Source: Hirsutella rhossiliensis (Eukaryota; Ascomycota; Sordariomycetes; Hypocreales; Ophiocordycipitaceae). Taken from it: DNA of 64,000 nt. The position numbers were made by a program, and so were the translations under genes. The notes below the pieces were generated by a model. The model did no database searches. It was not told the origin of the DNA and saw only the letters and a list, made by a program, of their open reading frames with translations. Position 1 is the first letter of the stretch. The number at the start of each line of letters is the position of its first letter. The stretch lies in assembly GCF_020360975.1 (NCBI RefSeq), contig NW_025408686.1, forward strand, positions 62,001 to 126,000, read 5' to 3'. This document shows positions 22,820-34,153 of this stretch, piece by piece.

Positions 22820-25800
22820 ACTGTATCGTTGAGCCCCCCCCTGGATACACGCAGCCGGTTGCGCACGTGAAGCTGCGTATGCAGCTCTCGAAGTGTGCAG
22901 CAGCGAGTGCGAGACTGGCCGCCTGCGACGACACGCAGGTGCCAGCATGTGAGGAAGATCTCCAGCACACACACCGAAGGACACAAACGAATTCGCACTC
23001 GCCAGCATAATCGCACACCAACATTCCTATGTCCGATTGCTGAAGCAGAAGCTCCCATGCCCATACTAACCCTTTCTTCTGTACTTTCTCGTTTGCTCTT
23101 CCTCGACGCCCATAATCCTCACTTTCCTGGCTGTGGTAGCAGCCTGGGATACGTCCCCTCAACACAATTGTGTTAGCCCCGCCCATCGTAGCCTTTTCGA
23201 AGCAGTTCTTGGGCGCTAGATTATTTCCATGCACATCATACAGGCAGAAGTTCTTCCTTACATACTTCCCCGCGAGCCGACGCACTGGTGATGGATCAGC
23301 AGGATCAACATCTAGAGTATCGACAACTTTCAACATGCCGCTCTGCTCGAGCAACTTGAACTCGATGCGAATGGTCTCTGGCAGGATGCCCCCGTCTTCT
23401 GCGCTTGCCATTCCCGTCCAAAGGCCGGACGGCGCGTCCTCAAGGAGCCTCCCGAAGGAAAACCGCGTTCGTCTGTTGGCCCGTCTTGATGCCACATTCA
23501 TTCCCTTGGGGACTTGCTGGTTCTCGGTCCGTAACCTTTCATTCCCCCCGAGTTCCTCGGCCTCAGAGACGGGGTCATCCCGTAGCGCAAGAGCCATTTC
23601 TGTGCGCTGTCTCTCTTCTTCCTCCTGCACCCTTTTTGTCAAGCGATCCAGTTTGTTCTGTTGCTCCTGCTGCGTTTCTTCCAACTGTCGCAGCTTTGCG
23701 TGGTGTTCCTCCTCTCGTCTAGCGAGTAGTCCCAACAATGCTTCCTCCTCCTCGATCTTGGCGTGTAGTTCGTCCTCTTTCCCTGCGAGTAGTCCCAACA
23801 ATGTTTCCTTGTCCTCGATCCTGGCGTGTTGTTCCTCATCTTGTCTAGCGAGCAGTCTCAGCAGCCTTTCCTTCTCCTCGATCTTGCTCTGCTCTGCGGC
23901 AAGCAGAATTTTGAGCTGAGCTAACTTTGTCTGCTCATTCTCAATGTCTCGCTGTAACTGTTGCAGCTTGGACCTATGGTCATCTACTCGATGCGAGTCG
24001 TCCTGTGGCGCGTCCAGCTCCATGTCAAGGGCACGTACAATAAGGGCCCTGCTCAACTCCACACGATTTGAGATCTCCAACGGTGAGGATGGCTGGTCAG
24101 GCATGGACAGATCTAGATTTGTCGTTTCGCGGACTGCAAGGCAGCCCTCGGTCGATGGAGGTAGTCCAAAGTAGGCCCAATACACCGACCTTCTGATGAA
24201 CAACGAGCCCAGCTCTGTTTGATTCGATTCTGCTGCTTCGCCCAGCTTCGAAAGGAACAGCCGGGCTTTATCGCGTTCGTGATCCAGATGGTGGGGTATT
24301 CCGTATCGGTTTGGAGGTTGCACACGCACGGTAGTAGTATCCGCATGCTCCGATGCTTCAGCGTCAGACATTGGAACGGCCGTTGCGAATACGTCAACCA
24401 CTTGTTGGATGCGCTGCTCGCGATTTGCGTACTGGAATCGCCCTGGCTTCCGAGCCGCGAGCAGTGCGTGTTCGGCGATGGCCCTGTCCGGTGACGCCTG
24501 CAATATCTTTCTCACTTTTTCCGACTCGAATCCAAGTCGCGAAGCAAGCGAGGCGAGGTCATAAAGTGCGCTTTCGTCTGGTTTCATTCGCGCTTTCGCC
24601 AAGCGTTCTTTCTTTCGCGCGTCGGTCGGCAGGTCTTGGTACATGCGGAATGCGGCCAGCCAGAGCTGCCGCATCCCCAAGTCAATTCTCAGCGCGACGT
24701 CTCCTGCAACAGTTCCAAAGCTCCCGTCCGAGATCTGAATCACGCATCGCTCCGCTCTCTTGGTTGACGTCTGTAAACATGTCTTCCAGGCGGCCTGCAA
24801 TCGTATCTCGTGGTCCTGTATCCACGATTTTCTTCATGCACTCCGCAGCACATGCAAGAAACTTGCGGTCTTCGAAAAAAGGTGAACAATGACGGGATCA
24901 ACTGTGTGCGAGATGTGCTGCAGACTTTGGGCCACATCGCCTCGCGCTGCAGCTCTGAAAAGTTGCCAAATATTTGCCCGCTTTTCAATCTCGCAACCAA
25001 GTCATCGTGATCTGTCCTGCAGGCTCCAGGAGCCCTACCCTGCAGAGCCTCGACGGTCGCACTGTCAATTTGGCACATGGTCTCGTGGCTGCCGCCGCAA
25101 AGTCCGCTCCACCATTTGCGGATATTCCTAAGGTAGACAATATTTGGCTATGTAGTGTTAGCTCCAATCCGATGAATGGTTCGTTGCTGTATCACCTCGT
25201 CACATTTCATCGGGATCATCTGGTGCACTACGCTAAGTCGCATCCCTCCCATCAGCGCCGGGATTTCCAGCAAGTCATCGAAGGCTGCGGCATACTTGCG
25301 GTGCCGACAAAGTTGGTCAAAGTTTTTCCGGCGGTTTTCCGACACCGCCAGCCGTCCCAGCCACAACCTCTCGAAGAAGTCGTTCTCTTGGCCGCCAATG
25401 CCTTGGTACTCCCGGATTTTGCGATACAACTCGCCATCGCTAGGGGCTTTCTGGTGGTCGTAGTCTTCAAGGAGCATCCGCTTCAGGTCGTCACTTAGGT
25501 CTGCTCCACGTCAGCATGGCACACGTCATCCACTTGATGACGAACCGTCGAGGAAGAGGTCCACCACCCAACGCTTGTTCGCGCCATCGAGGACGTCATC
25601 AGCCGCCGTAAGACGGTCACAACCCTGCACACATTCCAACTTGACTTCAGGGGGTAAATCAAGCTGCGGATAGGCAAAGTGTCAGCCCCCAGTCTCGCGA
25701 CCGTAAGTTCCGTGCCAGCCAATGCCGCTTCTAGGTCTCGCTGGCTAATGATAGCCTTCGCATGATGGCGGATATCCTCCTGACGACAGCCACGTTCCTC

Positions 25801-25971
25801 CCGGAATATTCTCTTGAGCGAATCGGCATTTTTTTTGTGCGAACCCGCTTCCGTCTGCATCCGATTCCGGAACTGCAAAGAGGATACCCTGATGCTGGCC
25901 GTTCCGCAGTATTTTGCTCGTCGTTCGTCCTCGAGACGACGGTTCGCCTCTACGAAGGTGTTCCTGGCCAT
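22758..25971 (-). pseudogene. DUF3723-family gene, about three frameshifts
   Basis: Large fungal protein of unknown function. The family is best known as cargo of Starship transposons. The start is at 25971 (MARNTFVEANRRLEDERRAK). Family-typical segments follow: EAGSHKKNADSLKRIFREER, DVLDGANKRWVVDLFLD, ELYRKIREYQGIGGQEN and LRNIRKWWSGL. Two introns are convincing: 25501-25545 (45 bases, GCTGAC branch) and 25148-25195 (48 bases, GCTAAC branch). Single-base shifts are needed near 25675, 24885 and 24760. The long last frame (24800-22758) has a coiled coil made of three ~22-residue repeats (EERLLRLLAR-type, 23,690-23,900) and a C-terminal DUF3723-like segment (DPADPSPVRRLAGKYVRK). Its final ~90 residues lie in and beyond the 215-base repeat and are doubtful. 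It starts 225 bases from the divergent pseudokinase gene. Confidence 0.75.
22850..23063. repeat. ~215-base dispersed repeat, copy 2
   Basis: Second copy of 21567-21780. It lies between the truncated F-box gene and the truncated 3' end of the DUF3723 gene. The minus-strand reading frame of the DUF3723 gene runs through it, giving a Cys-rich tail that is probably not original. Confidence 0.75.
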
Positions 25972-26196
25972 TGCGATTATGAGAAAAGGGAACTGCGGGG
26001 CGTCGAGCTCGCTGGCCTTGTGAGAGCCAAGAACGTTAAATGCTCTGAGTCACAGGCAAAAGACGGACGAAGAGGATAGCAACAGCCATTTGTGGCCCTC
26101 CAAGCCTGGCGCGCATCTCCGCCTTTAATCGCCCCCAACATCTTCACTTCCGAGCTCGACAGCCTCCATCAAATACTGTATTTTCATCAACTGCGC

Positions 26197-27233
26197 ATGG
26201 AAATGGATAGCAGAAACATGGCTTCGAAGCCGCCCAACCGGCTACACAAACCACGTCCCCAGGGACACGCAGTAGATCCATCGGCCCGGGTCGAATATCT
26301 GAGGACTGTGGAGGCAATTCGAGACAGCAAGCGAGCGATGGAGACGATACCAATAAAGACGTGCCCGCCATGGGACACCTATGAGATCATCTACGCTCTG
26401 CACCTTGGAGACAACGGCCCCGTGGTCGTTGCAGAAAGAATTGGAATATCGTTCGACGTCGTCGACATTGGGTGCTTTGCGGCACTTGGGGACGATCAGA
26501 TAGGAATGCTGAAGACCATTCAACATCCGAATTTCGTCACGGTGCACGAGATATACCGCATGGAAGACAACTGTTATGTAGCGTACGAGCATATGCCCCG
26601 ATCTCTGGAAGAAGTAGCGGGAAACCCTTATCTCAACAGTGACAGGCTTGCCGCTATTGTAGGACAAGTATAACAACCGGTCTCAGCTTCGAGTACAGTA
26701 AAGGCCGCTAACTCGCAGCAGATCGTTACAGCATTGGGATATCTCGAACAGAAAGGACTGCAACACGGGCATCTGACTACTTCTCGAATCCTTCTGCACC
26801 CCAGTGGCAAAGTCAAGCTCGGTAGTGCATCCTTGTCCCTGGATGCGAAACACGACGCTAATGAGAACGCTCCAGGCAACCAGGAAGATTGCACGGTGAA
26901 GGTTTCGACCAAAGACATTAGAGATGTCGGATTCATTATGATGGAGTTAATGGAAGGCGACGCCAAGGATGGCACGACCATCGGTCTCGATAATCCTGAT
27001 CGCTGGCACGAGAATGCCGTCGGGTTTCTCAGCGCAACAACATCGGCGTCGTCCGTCCGAGAGCTGCTCGAGGTACCGTACGCCCTTTGAGTTTCCTTAA
27101 TTCAAGTACTGACTTGCTTCAGCACCCATTCCTTCGTTCATGGCAGAAGGAGAGGCTCAAAGGATTAACGTCGTTCGTGATGGCTTGGACCAGACCAGAC
27201 TACGAGTATCTAGGGTGGCGAAACAAGCAGTAG
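26197..27233 (+). CDS. Pseudokinase-like protein 1
   Basis: Predicted 311-residue protein with a degenerate protein-kinase fold. There are three exons: 26197-26667, 26719-27072 and 27123-27233. Both introns are canonical (51 bases with GCTAAC branch; 50 bases with CTGAC branch) and keep frame. The N-lobe pattern IQHPNFVTVHEIY and the hinge YEHMPRSLEEV are visible. The catalytic loop reads LQHGHLTTSRILL, so the HRD aspartate is gone, and the DFG position reads LGS. It should bind a nucleotide poorly or not at all and may act as a scaffold. It is divergent from DUF3723, and its stop lies 67 bases from the convergent ferric reductase stop. It is one of the few fully intact genes here, with a paralog at 34154. 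Confidence 0.8.
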
Positions 27234-27300
27234 CGCCTTTACAAGTGGATATGCCATATAAGAAAATAGGTTGCTTGTGATCTCTTTGTTACTGCTATAG

Positions 27301-29106
27301 CTATTCGTCTGGCTGGTAGTCCAGCTCTACCATCTCCACCTCTTTGGCTATATACCCTTGCACGACATCTTGCATTTTGATCCTGATTCCCGACGATGCA
27401 GAAACTACGCGTGTTAGCGGCGCCATCGTGGGAAACACTGAATTCTTACCTGTTACGATCATATTCTCTCTAGTCTTGGCTTCTTCTTGAACCCTCTTGA
27501 TATGCTTTCCTGCTACCTCCTCCCTGACGATGGTGTCCCAATCCGGGACACCTTTGATGACGTTGGCGCGGGGACTTATTTTGTCATCTCGTTTCGCGTG
27601 CTCGACGTAAACCGATATCTGCAGTATCTTTGTCTACGGTGAGCAGACACTCCATTAGCGACGCACGTACACTCACATAACCATCATCCAGGGTGTCATC
27701 ATCCAGAGCATTGTTGAGCAGCCGCTCGATTGCGAGGGGTAGTTCTAGATCTGTGAGAAGGCACGCTTGCACGCTCTAGTGCATAGTTCTCTACTCACCA
27801 AATGTCTTCAGTTTCCACACCAGATGGATCCTGCGCGTGCGTATTCTGCGACTATTGTACCCATGTAAGAGTTGTTTCAGATACGGCAGCTGGGCCGCTA
27901 TGCCAAACCCGCTCGCAATCATCAAAACGACTCCGTACTCGCCAACCGGAACACTTATTCCGTACGGCCCGGTGAACATGGCTGGACAAGTAGAGTGCGG
28001 GTCTTTGCTGCTGCGAGCGAGAAGCTGCTGCGTGAGTCCCCGTCGAGGTTCAATAAGGAGGTCCAGGGAGGACTGAGGAGCGTCAGACCAAGATGCTATT
28101 ACAAAAGGGTGGCTCTGAAACAGGGATCGAAAGCTCGTCGCTGGCATAAAAAGGCAGAGATTTATCTGCTGTCCGGCCTTTACAAGAAGCGGCCGTGACA
28201 AGGCTACAGTCACGATTATGGCGCCACGGGACTGCGTAATTGTAGCCCTGGGGAAGCCGCGGGACAAGACTGCATTTCGACGGAGCATCAGGAAGCCAAT
28301 CCAGAGACCGGACAATCCACAGATGCCCAGGAGAGTAGAGATAGATGCGTGGGAGCAGCGGTTCATTGGTTAGATGCGTCCAGAGCCCGTAAACTAGCAG
28401 GATCGCCAGACCTTGGTGAAGACGCAGGAACAATTCGTACCACTTCCTCTTGAAGAATGGACCAGACAAGAGAAGTGCGCCCAGTGAAGACGAAGACTTG
28501 AATTCAACCAGTCAGAATATATGCAACGCGCCAGACATGGTTCTTCAACCAGATCACTCACTACAAGACCCCAGAGATTCTCCGGCTTATCCAAAGGAAA
28601 CGGGTGACGATCAACCTGGACGCAAACTATGTGAAATACAAGTAGCAGCGAGGCCATCACACCAACTGAAGCATGCAGACGACGCACAGAGCGCCATCTC
28701 AGTCCCAGTGCATTTGACAGGAGTCAAGGTGCGGCGACGCGAACAGGAGCACCATGTGTATCAGGGAAAGGTTGGCTGCGCGCAGTCCTGCCGAGGCGAT
28801 ATCGTGACTATTGAAGCAAAGGCAGAAGATCGTCGCGGTCAGGTAGACAAGCCGTGTCAATATGTCCGCGCGGCTCCAATCTACGAGGATTCGGCTTCCG
28901 AGAGCCGGACGGTAGACAAGATGCTTTAAAACGGGGACGCGGATGAGGTCTCGAACCTTGCTCAGCTCTGAGCGGAAATGGACACAGGCAATGAATAATA
29001 ACGCTGCACACAAAGCGAGCGAATACGCCACGACAATATTGGAACCGATGTCATGCATTGCGGCGTGATATGCGGAAGGAATGGCGGCCAGAGGAGAGAG
29101 GGGCAC
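27301..29106 (-). pseudogene. Ferric reductase / NADPH oxidase-like (FRE), two frameshifts
   Basis: Membrane flavocytochrome that would pass electrons from NADPH through FAD and two hemes to extracellular Fe(III). The start is 29106 or, more likely, 29058 (MHDIGSNIVVAYSLALCAAL). The heme histidines are spaced 14 apart in two helices: LHASVGVMASLLLVFHI and LHQGLAILLVYGLWTH. The FAD motif HPFVIASW and the NADPH-side segment IASGFGIAAQLPYLKQL are present. Introns: 28497-28561, 27751-27798, 27634-27676 and 27405-27449, all GT-AG. It ends ...VELDYQPDE at 27301. Single-base shifts near 28730 and 28340 break the frame. Ferric reductases are another recurrent Starship cargo class. Confidence 0.8.
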
Positions 29107-30159
29107 AGGGTTCTATTTATGCAACAGCGCTCGGCAGGCCTAACTATTGGCCGGACTCTGCTAAACCTAAAGTGGTGGCTGCTTGCAGCAAGCGATCGCA
29201 AGCCGCAACATGACAATTGCTACGGTATGTCGCCTCTCGCAACGAGTGGGCATGGAAGCGATCACAAAGGTCACCGGGGAAGATCCTCAGATAGAGCCGT
29301 GAACGATCAAGCTGAGCCATGAAACTTGATTCCTGAGGTTCAGATTGTCAGTGTTTAATGATCGAACTGTCCTCCGAGCTGGTCCAAATTCACAGTCCGG
29401 TCCGTAGAACGTCCTCCAATTCCGCTGGCAGCTTTTCCAGTCGAAATCGAGAGTTCTAGCGAAGTGTCGGCTTAGGGCTACTCCAGCCCTTCCGATCATC
29501 GATGGCGCTTTGCTGTAAAGTCGACAAACAGTCGAGTCCGGAGGGTGAGCCCAGGTGGCTTGCGTTCCATAACATGACACCAGGGTGAGCATAGACTAGA
29601 CCTCCAAAATTGAGCCAATCATGTGGTGGGGATGACACTCCGCTAAATGAGTTGGCGTAATTGGGCGTGCTGAGCTGGACACCCTGGCAAATAGTGAACG
29701 CGCTACCTAGCGCCTTGTGGGGCTCAAAGTGTACACGAGTGCTACTGCAGATTTTTGCAAGGCAGAACAGGCTTACAAAAAACCGCGGCCTATTTGACAC
29801 ATGATTGCCAATAAACAGCCATTTCCAGCTAAGCGCCAAGTAGCTTGAGGTACCCTCCCACTCATGACAGGGTAGCCCGTGATGGGTCATTGATCATCTC
29901 TATCAGACCAGGTGTGGAAGATGCGACTTTTGGCTTTGTCTCCTACAGTCAAATGATGGCCATATGGTCCCCGTTGCACGCGTGGAAGAGTTGGTAAGTT
30001 AGAGCTAGAGCCAGATTGAGGCGACGACGGCCTGACCTTACAATCTGGCGCAGACAGCATCCATGAACTGTCAGCGTATGTGAATGTTAGACGCTGACCC
30101 CTGGTGAGTCCAAGCTTGAGAAGTCACTGCAATCTTATCGATGTGGAAGATAGCAGCGA
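29107..30159. other. Intergenic, no gene seen
   Basis: About 1 kb upstream of the ferric reductase gene. A TATA-like GCATAAATAG (minus strand, about 29111-29120) sits ~55 bases before the ATG at 29058 and favours that start. Open frames on the minus strand (29456-29890) have no recognisable features. Confidence 0.5.
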
Positions 30160-30611
30160 ACGATGACTGAGCGTGCTGCCAGGCAGGCGACGCAGAGGCG
30201 GGAATGCAGGTCCGATTTGGCCTATCAACCTCTTATTCTGCGGCGGGCAGAGAGTGGGCAACACGGCTGACGCTGAACAAAACGCAGTCGATCGCTTTCT
30301 CAATTATATGCCGCCAGCTCGATTTGATGCGACAAACCGACGGAGGCGATGTCGGCCAGCTCTGCCAGTTCGTCGGCGGCGAGGGCGGGACCGGCAAGTC
30401 GCAAATCATCGAGGCACTCGTCGAGTTGTTCAGTAGGAGGAGCCTTTCGAATCGCCTGCTGATCACGGCGACGTCGGGGACTGCCGCAGCGCGGATCAAC
30501 AGTAGCACGATCCACTCCACCTGCAGGTTCTCCAAAGACCAAGGGGCGGCCGTGAACACGGCCAGAGATCTGGACGAGGACTGCCAAGCAAGCGGATCGG
30601 TTCGCCCATGA
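30160..30611 (+). pseudogene. Helitron helicase fragment (Walker A)
   Basis: A piece of the PIF1-type helicase half of a Helitron RepHel protein. It shows the pre-helicase segment LTLNKTQSIAFSIICRQLD, the Walker A loop GGEGGTGKSQIIEALVE and TATSGTAAARINSSTIHS, then stops matching. The same segment appears in the intact-looking RepHel copies at 52.0 and 62.3 kb. The rest of the helicase is missing. Confidence 0.8.
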
Positions 30612-31379
30612 CCAATTTCGGATAGATTGGCAGGAGAAAGACGCGCTGGTCATACCATGCGGAATCTTCGTCAGAACGTGTTTCCATGTTATACCGGTAC
30701 GCTGGTCTGTGTGCGGAAAATTGTTGCAACCCCGCGGTAGAGTGATGGTGAAGTCAAGTGGTTGGCGGAGGGCTGGCATGACCAGATTACCAAGTGTTGT
30801 AGAGACGAGTTGCGGGGAACGGGCTGGGCGAGGAAACTCGGGTGTCACTCCTAGACCCTTCCGCTGCTGCCTGGTGGGGACAGCAATGTTACCAGACGGA
30901 AGCTCACTTTCTGGCCGCAGTAAAGACGATTTTGCTTATCATGAAGGGTTGCAGCCCATGCAGCCCAGTACTACCAAGCAGCCAGAAGCGAGGGTGCTGT
31001 CAGTCTCCCAAGACGAGGACTTGCTGCACTGTTGTGAAGCCAGAATCGGCCGCAGGTACGGTTTAACGGGAACCCAGGCACCCATGATGGGCGGAAGGGT
31101 CTAGGAGCGACACCCCGCGTTTTCTGTACCCAACCTTCTCCCCCGAACTTCTCTTGTGCGACAGCTGGTAATTTGACACGTTCAAAGGCTCGTACCGGCG
31201 GCACAATCACAACCACGGCCAGCCATGCCCCGGCGAGCAGAGTCCCCCTACCTGGCCGACCCTGCCAGAAGTATCGCTTCCCAGAAAATGAGGCAATAAA
31301 CAACGACAATAACGACAACTTCGAAAGCGGTGTCGATACTAAGGCTGACAACCTGATGGCTCGGCCCCGTCTAACCTTG
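30370..31379 (+). repeat. Left arm of ~1 kb inverted repeat
   Basis: This arm is repeated in reverse orientation at 41880-42945. It includes the Walker A helicase fragment, a block coding for GVSLLDPSAAAWW in both copies, and a terminal part with CGACAATAACGACAACTTCG. Roughly 85-90 percent of positions agree in the parts I compared. A shorter third copy lies at 32427-32605. Confidence 0.75.
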
Positions 31380-31422
31380 AAAGCACTCGCAGGGCGACGG
31401 CCTCGAACCGGCAAGCGGCAAA

Positions 31423-32390
31423 AATGGCCACTTACGAGGAGGTGTCAGACACTGACAGCCTCAGTGGCGCCGAAGGTGCAAACCCCTACATTATCCGACC
31501 AGCCAGTCACCCACAGCACTAAAGAAACTCTAGACGACGCTTCAAACGTCAACGAACGAGCTAAACGAGGCATTCATCTGCGAAAGCAAGGAATCGCGAC
31601 AAGGTTTTTAGAATACGAAAGGAGGAGATCAGACAGGTTCGGGAGCGAGTCGAAGCCTTGACCACAGCGGCGACCTCGACTCAGAGCATCCCCGAGACTT
31701 CTTATGAACACATCGCCCAGACACTGCCCTCGAGTTCACCAACCAAGACGTGCAACGTGATCTCGATACAGGCAATAAGCTTGTCGGATATACAGAAGGT
31801 GCTTCGGCCGAAGCCGCCAGTCGATCCGAGAGAGAAGGTCCCGGCAGAAGTGTTGAAAGAATTCCGCGATCTATTCTCACCAGAAGAAGTAATGAAGCTG
31901 CCGCCACGTCGACCGGGTATGGACCATGAAGTCAATCTGCAGCCTGACAAGAACGGCAACAAGCCACCCCTTCCATGGGGCCCACTATACAACATGTCAC
32001 GAGAAGAGCCGTTGGCCTTGCGAAAGACCCTGAAGGACCTGTTGGACAGAGGATTCATCCGAGCGAGTAGCTCAGCGACTGCCACACCGGTGCTGTTTGT
32101 GCGGAAGCCGAATGGAGGGCTGTGATTTTGTTGCAGCTATCGAGCGCTGAATGCAATCGCCAAGCGCGACCGATATCCACTGCCCCTCATCGCGGAGACC
32201 CTGCAGAATCTGGCCAAGGCCAAGTGGTTTACCAAATTGGACGTAGTAGCCGCTTTCCATAGGATCCGTATGGCTCCGAGACTTGAGTGGAAGATCGCAT
32301 TTCGCACGAGGTTTGGGCTGTACGAGTGGCTCGTGTGCCCTTTCGGCCTGAGCGGCGCCCCGGCATCGTTCCAACGGTACATGAACGTAC
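31423..32390 (+). pseudogene. Ty3/gypsy retrotransposon fragment (gag start and RT)
   Basis: A short gag-like start (MATYEEVSDTDSLSGAEG, 31423) is followed, after a frame break, by the pol region leading into the reverse transcriptase. Visible are MDHEVNLQPDKNGNKP, LLDRGFIRASSSATATPVLF and [15 protein letters not shown], with [17 protein letters not shown] near 32340-32390. Most of gag and protease, and everything after the RT palm start (including YxDD, RNase H and integrase), is missing. The match stops ~40 bases before the helicase-associated repeat at 32427. No LTRs were found. Confidence 0.8.
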
Positions 32391-32426
32391 TGAGCTGCAA
32401 CTACCGCAACCTACTTCTCCGGAAGC

Positions 32427-32605
32427 AAAATCGTCTTCACTGCAAGTCAGAAAGTAACTTACGCCTAGTGGCATCGCTGCGTCCCTCCAGGCAGCGGCGG
32501 AAAGGTCTAGGAGCGACACCCCGAGTTTCCTGCCCCCAACTTGTTCCTCTGTATCGCGTCTCTGCAACGGTTGGTAGTCTAGTCGTGCCAACCCTCCGCC
32601 AACGA
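32427..32605 (-). repeat. Third, short copy of the Helitron-associated repeat
   Basis: It matches 42410-42590 in the same orientation, including the shared AGGAGCGACACCCCGAGTTT, and is therefore inverted relative to 30.7-30.9 kb. It lies between the gypsy fragment and the LINE RNase H fragment. Confidence 0.65.
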
Positions 32606-32812
32606 GCTGATACGGCGCCGCACTCCGGCCGGCACGCACCTGAGTGCTATCGCTATCGCCTCGAGCTCGGCCGTGTAGAATTTCTCTTGCCGCCTCCCTA
32701 TTGTAACGGAACATCTGGCTTCACATTCGTCGACGCCGTTCATTGCCGTGTTCCGAACGCAACCTCCCACGCCGACAAGGCCTCTTCTCTGCGACGAAGA
32801 CGTGGCGATCAA
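32600..32812 (-). pseudogene. LINE (Tad-like) RNase H fragment
   Basis: The minus-strand reading includes [11 protein letters not shown] and then [16 protein letters not shown], the conserved middle of the RNase H domain found at the end of the second ORF of fungal Tad-type LINEs. The acidic YTAELEAI segment is characteristic. No reverse transcriptase is joined to it, and the sequence to the right shows no further domain. It is a small remnant. Confidence 0.55.
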
Positions 32813-32859
32813 TATCCTCCATTCTGACCACCGCCTCCATGGCCTTTTCAGATTCTAGG

Positions 32860-34153
32860 CCATGCAATACGCGCATTCGGCTTTCACATGGCGCCAAAGG
32901 TGTACTGTTTAACCACCTCCAATTGATCGGTTACCAGGCCACCTTGCGTCTGCTCTTTTGCATGGGCGACACAAATCGCCGTTTCGCTCTGAAGAGGGCA
33001 CACGGATCTACAGCCGAGGGCAGGGCGGAACAGGCCGAGGAGCTGCTGGTCACTTTCTTTCTGCCGCTGCCAACCAGTATCGGAATCGATGCTGAAGGGG
33101 AATGTCCAAGGCGGGTAGCAGTGCCCATGCCGGATCTGTTGAGTGCATAATCCTACAAATATATGACCGCATTCCAACAATATCCGATAAAGAGATCGCG
33201 GCGTCACGTTCTTGTGGGTGCCTACAAAGGACGAGTGCTTTGCACTGAGTCCGATAGCCAACCGGCTGCACAGAGAGCCACCGATCATGGACAGATTGCG
33301 GAAACAGCGACATATGTCTATAACCGTAAATCACCTAACGCAGGGGATCCTAGAGGGGATTCCCTCCGGGCATAATACAAAATTTTGCTATTTTAACAAT
33401 AGTAATCGACGTCGTGATGTATATGACGTACTGGTCAGCTTTTGTCATCTGGCAAGCAATCCCTCCCTGCTGTATGCAAAGTCAGTGTGCGTCGCACTAT
33501 TGTCGCAAATATTGAATCACCATCTGGGCTCATGGCAGCCAGTGTTGCAAGACAACTAGTTAGCCGCGAGATGTTTGAGTGCTGAAGTTAGATATCGGCA
33601 GCCATATCCAGCCTCAGATGCGTGACGAATAGCAGACGCGGGGAAGCGGCCGTAAGTCGTCAACGATCATCGCCCTCGAATTGGCCGCGGCATCACCACA
33701 TCAGCCATCCACCACCCACCAATGAAATCACCCTTATCGGTGCTTTCTGGGAACTAATGCAAGCGAGTGATTGGTTGTTAAAGGCCATTCATTGTCGTCC
33801 ATATCTAGACGACCTCAAGCTTGCGCCTTGTCGTCTTGCAAAGTTCTGCCACGGGTATTTCATTGCCAGCTGCCCGAATTCCAGCCAGATTCTACCTTTC
33901 GACAAATGTTCCACGAAGACCTAACCTCCCAATGCAACTCAGCCAGAAAAGGCTATCGAACGCCTCAGTCGATTCTTGCGCTATTTCGACCTGTGGCACA
34001 GCTCTCATTACTTACGCTGCACGCCGGTCGACAACCCGCCATAAAGCCCAAACGTGCTTTTACATTCGATTTACGCCTACGATATATATTTGAATGAAGG
34101 AAATCGGCTTACTTACAACGTAGGCGCAAACCTAGTAGTCTTATCTTTCCTCT
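32860..34153. other. No gene seen
   Basis: About 1.3 kb of mixed composition upstream of pseudokinase 2. Overlapping short frames exist on both strands, but none shows a domain or plausible splice structure. Confidence 0.5.

Noticed and set aside
22758..23063. Cys-rich C-terminal tail of the 680-codon DUF3723 frame as a genuine domain
   Set aside because: It is the reverse-strand reading of the 215-base repeat, which also occurs at 21567-21780 away from any DUF3723 gene.
29456..29890. 144-codon minus-strand frame upstream of the ferric reductase
   Set aside because: No domain, and it is not continuous with the reductase N-terminus; read as intergenic.
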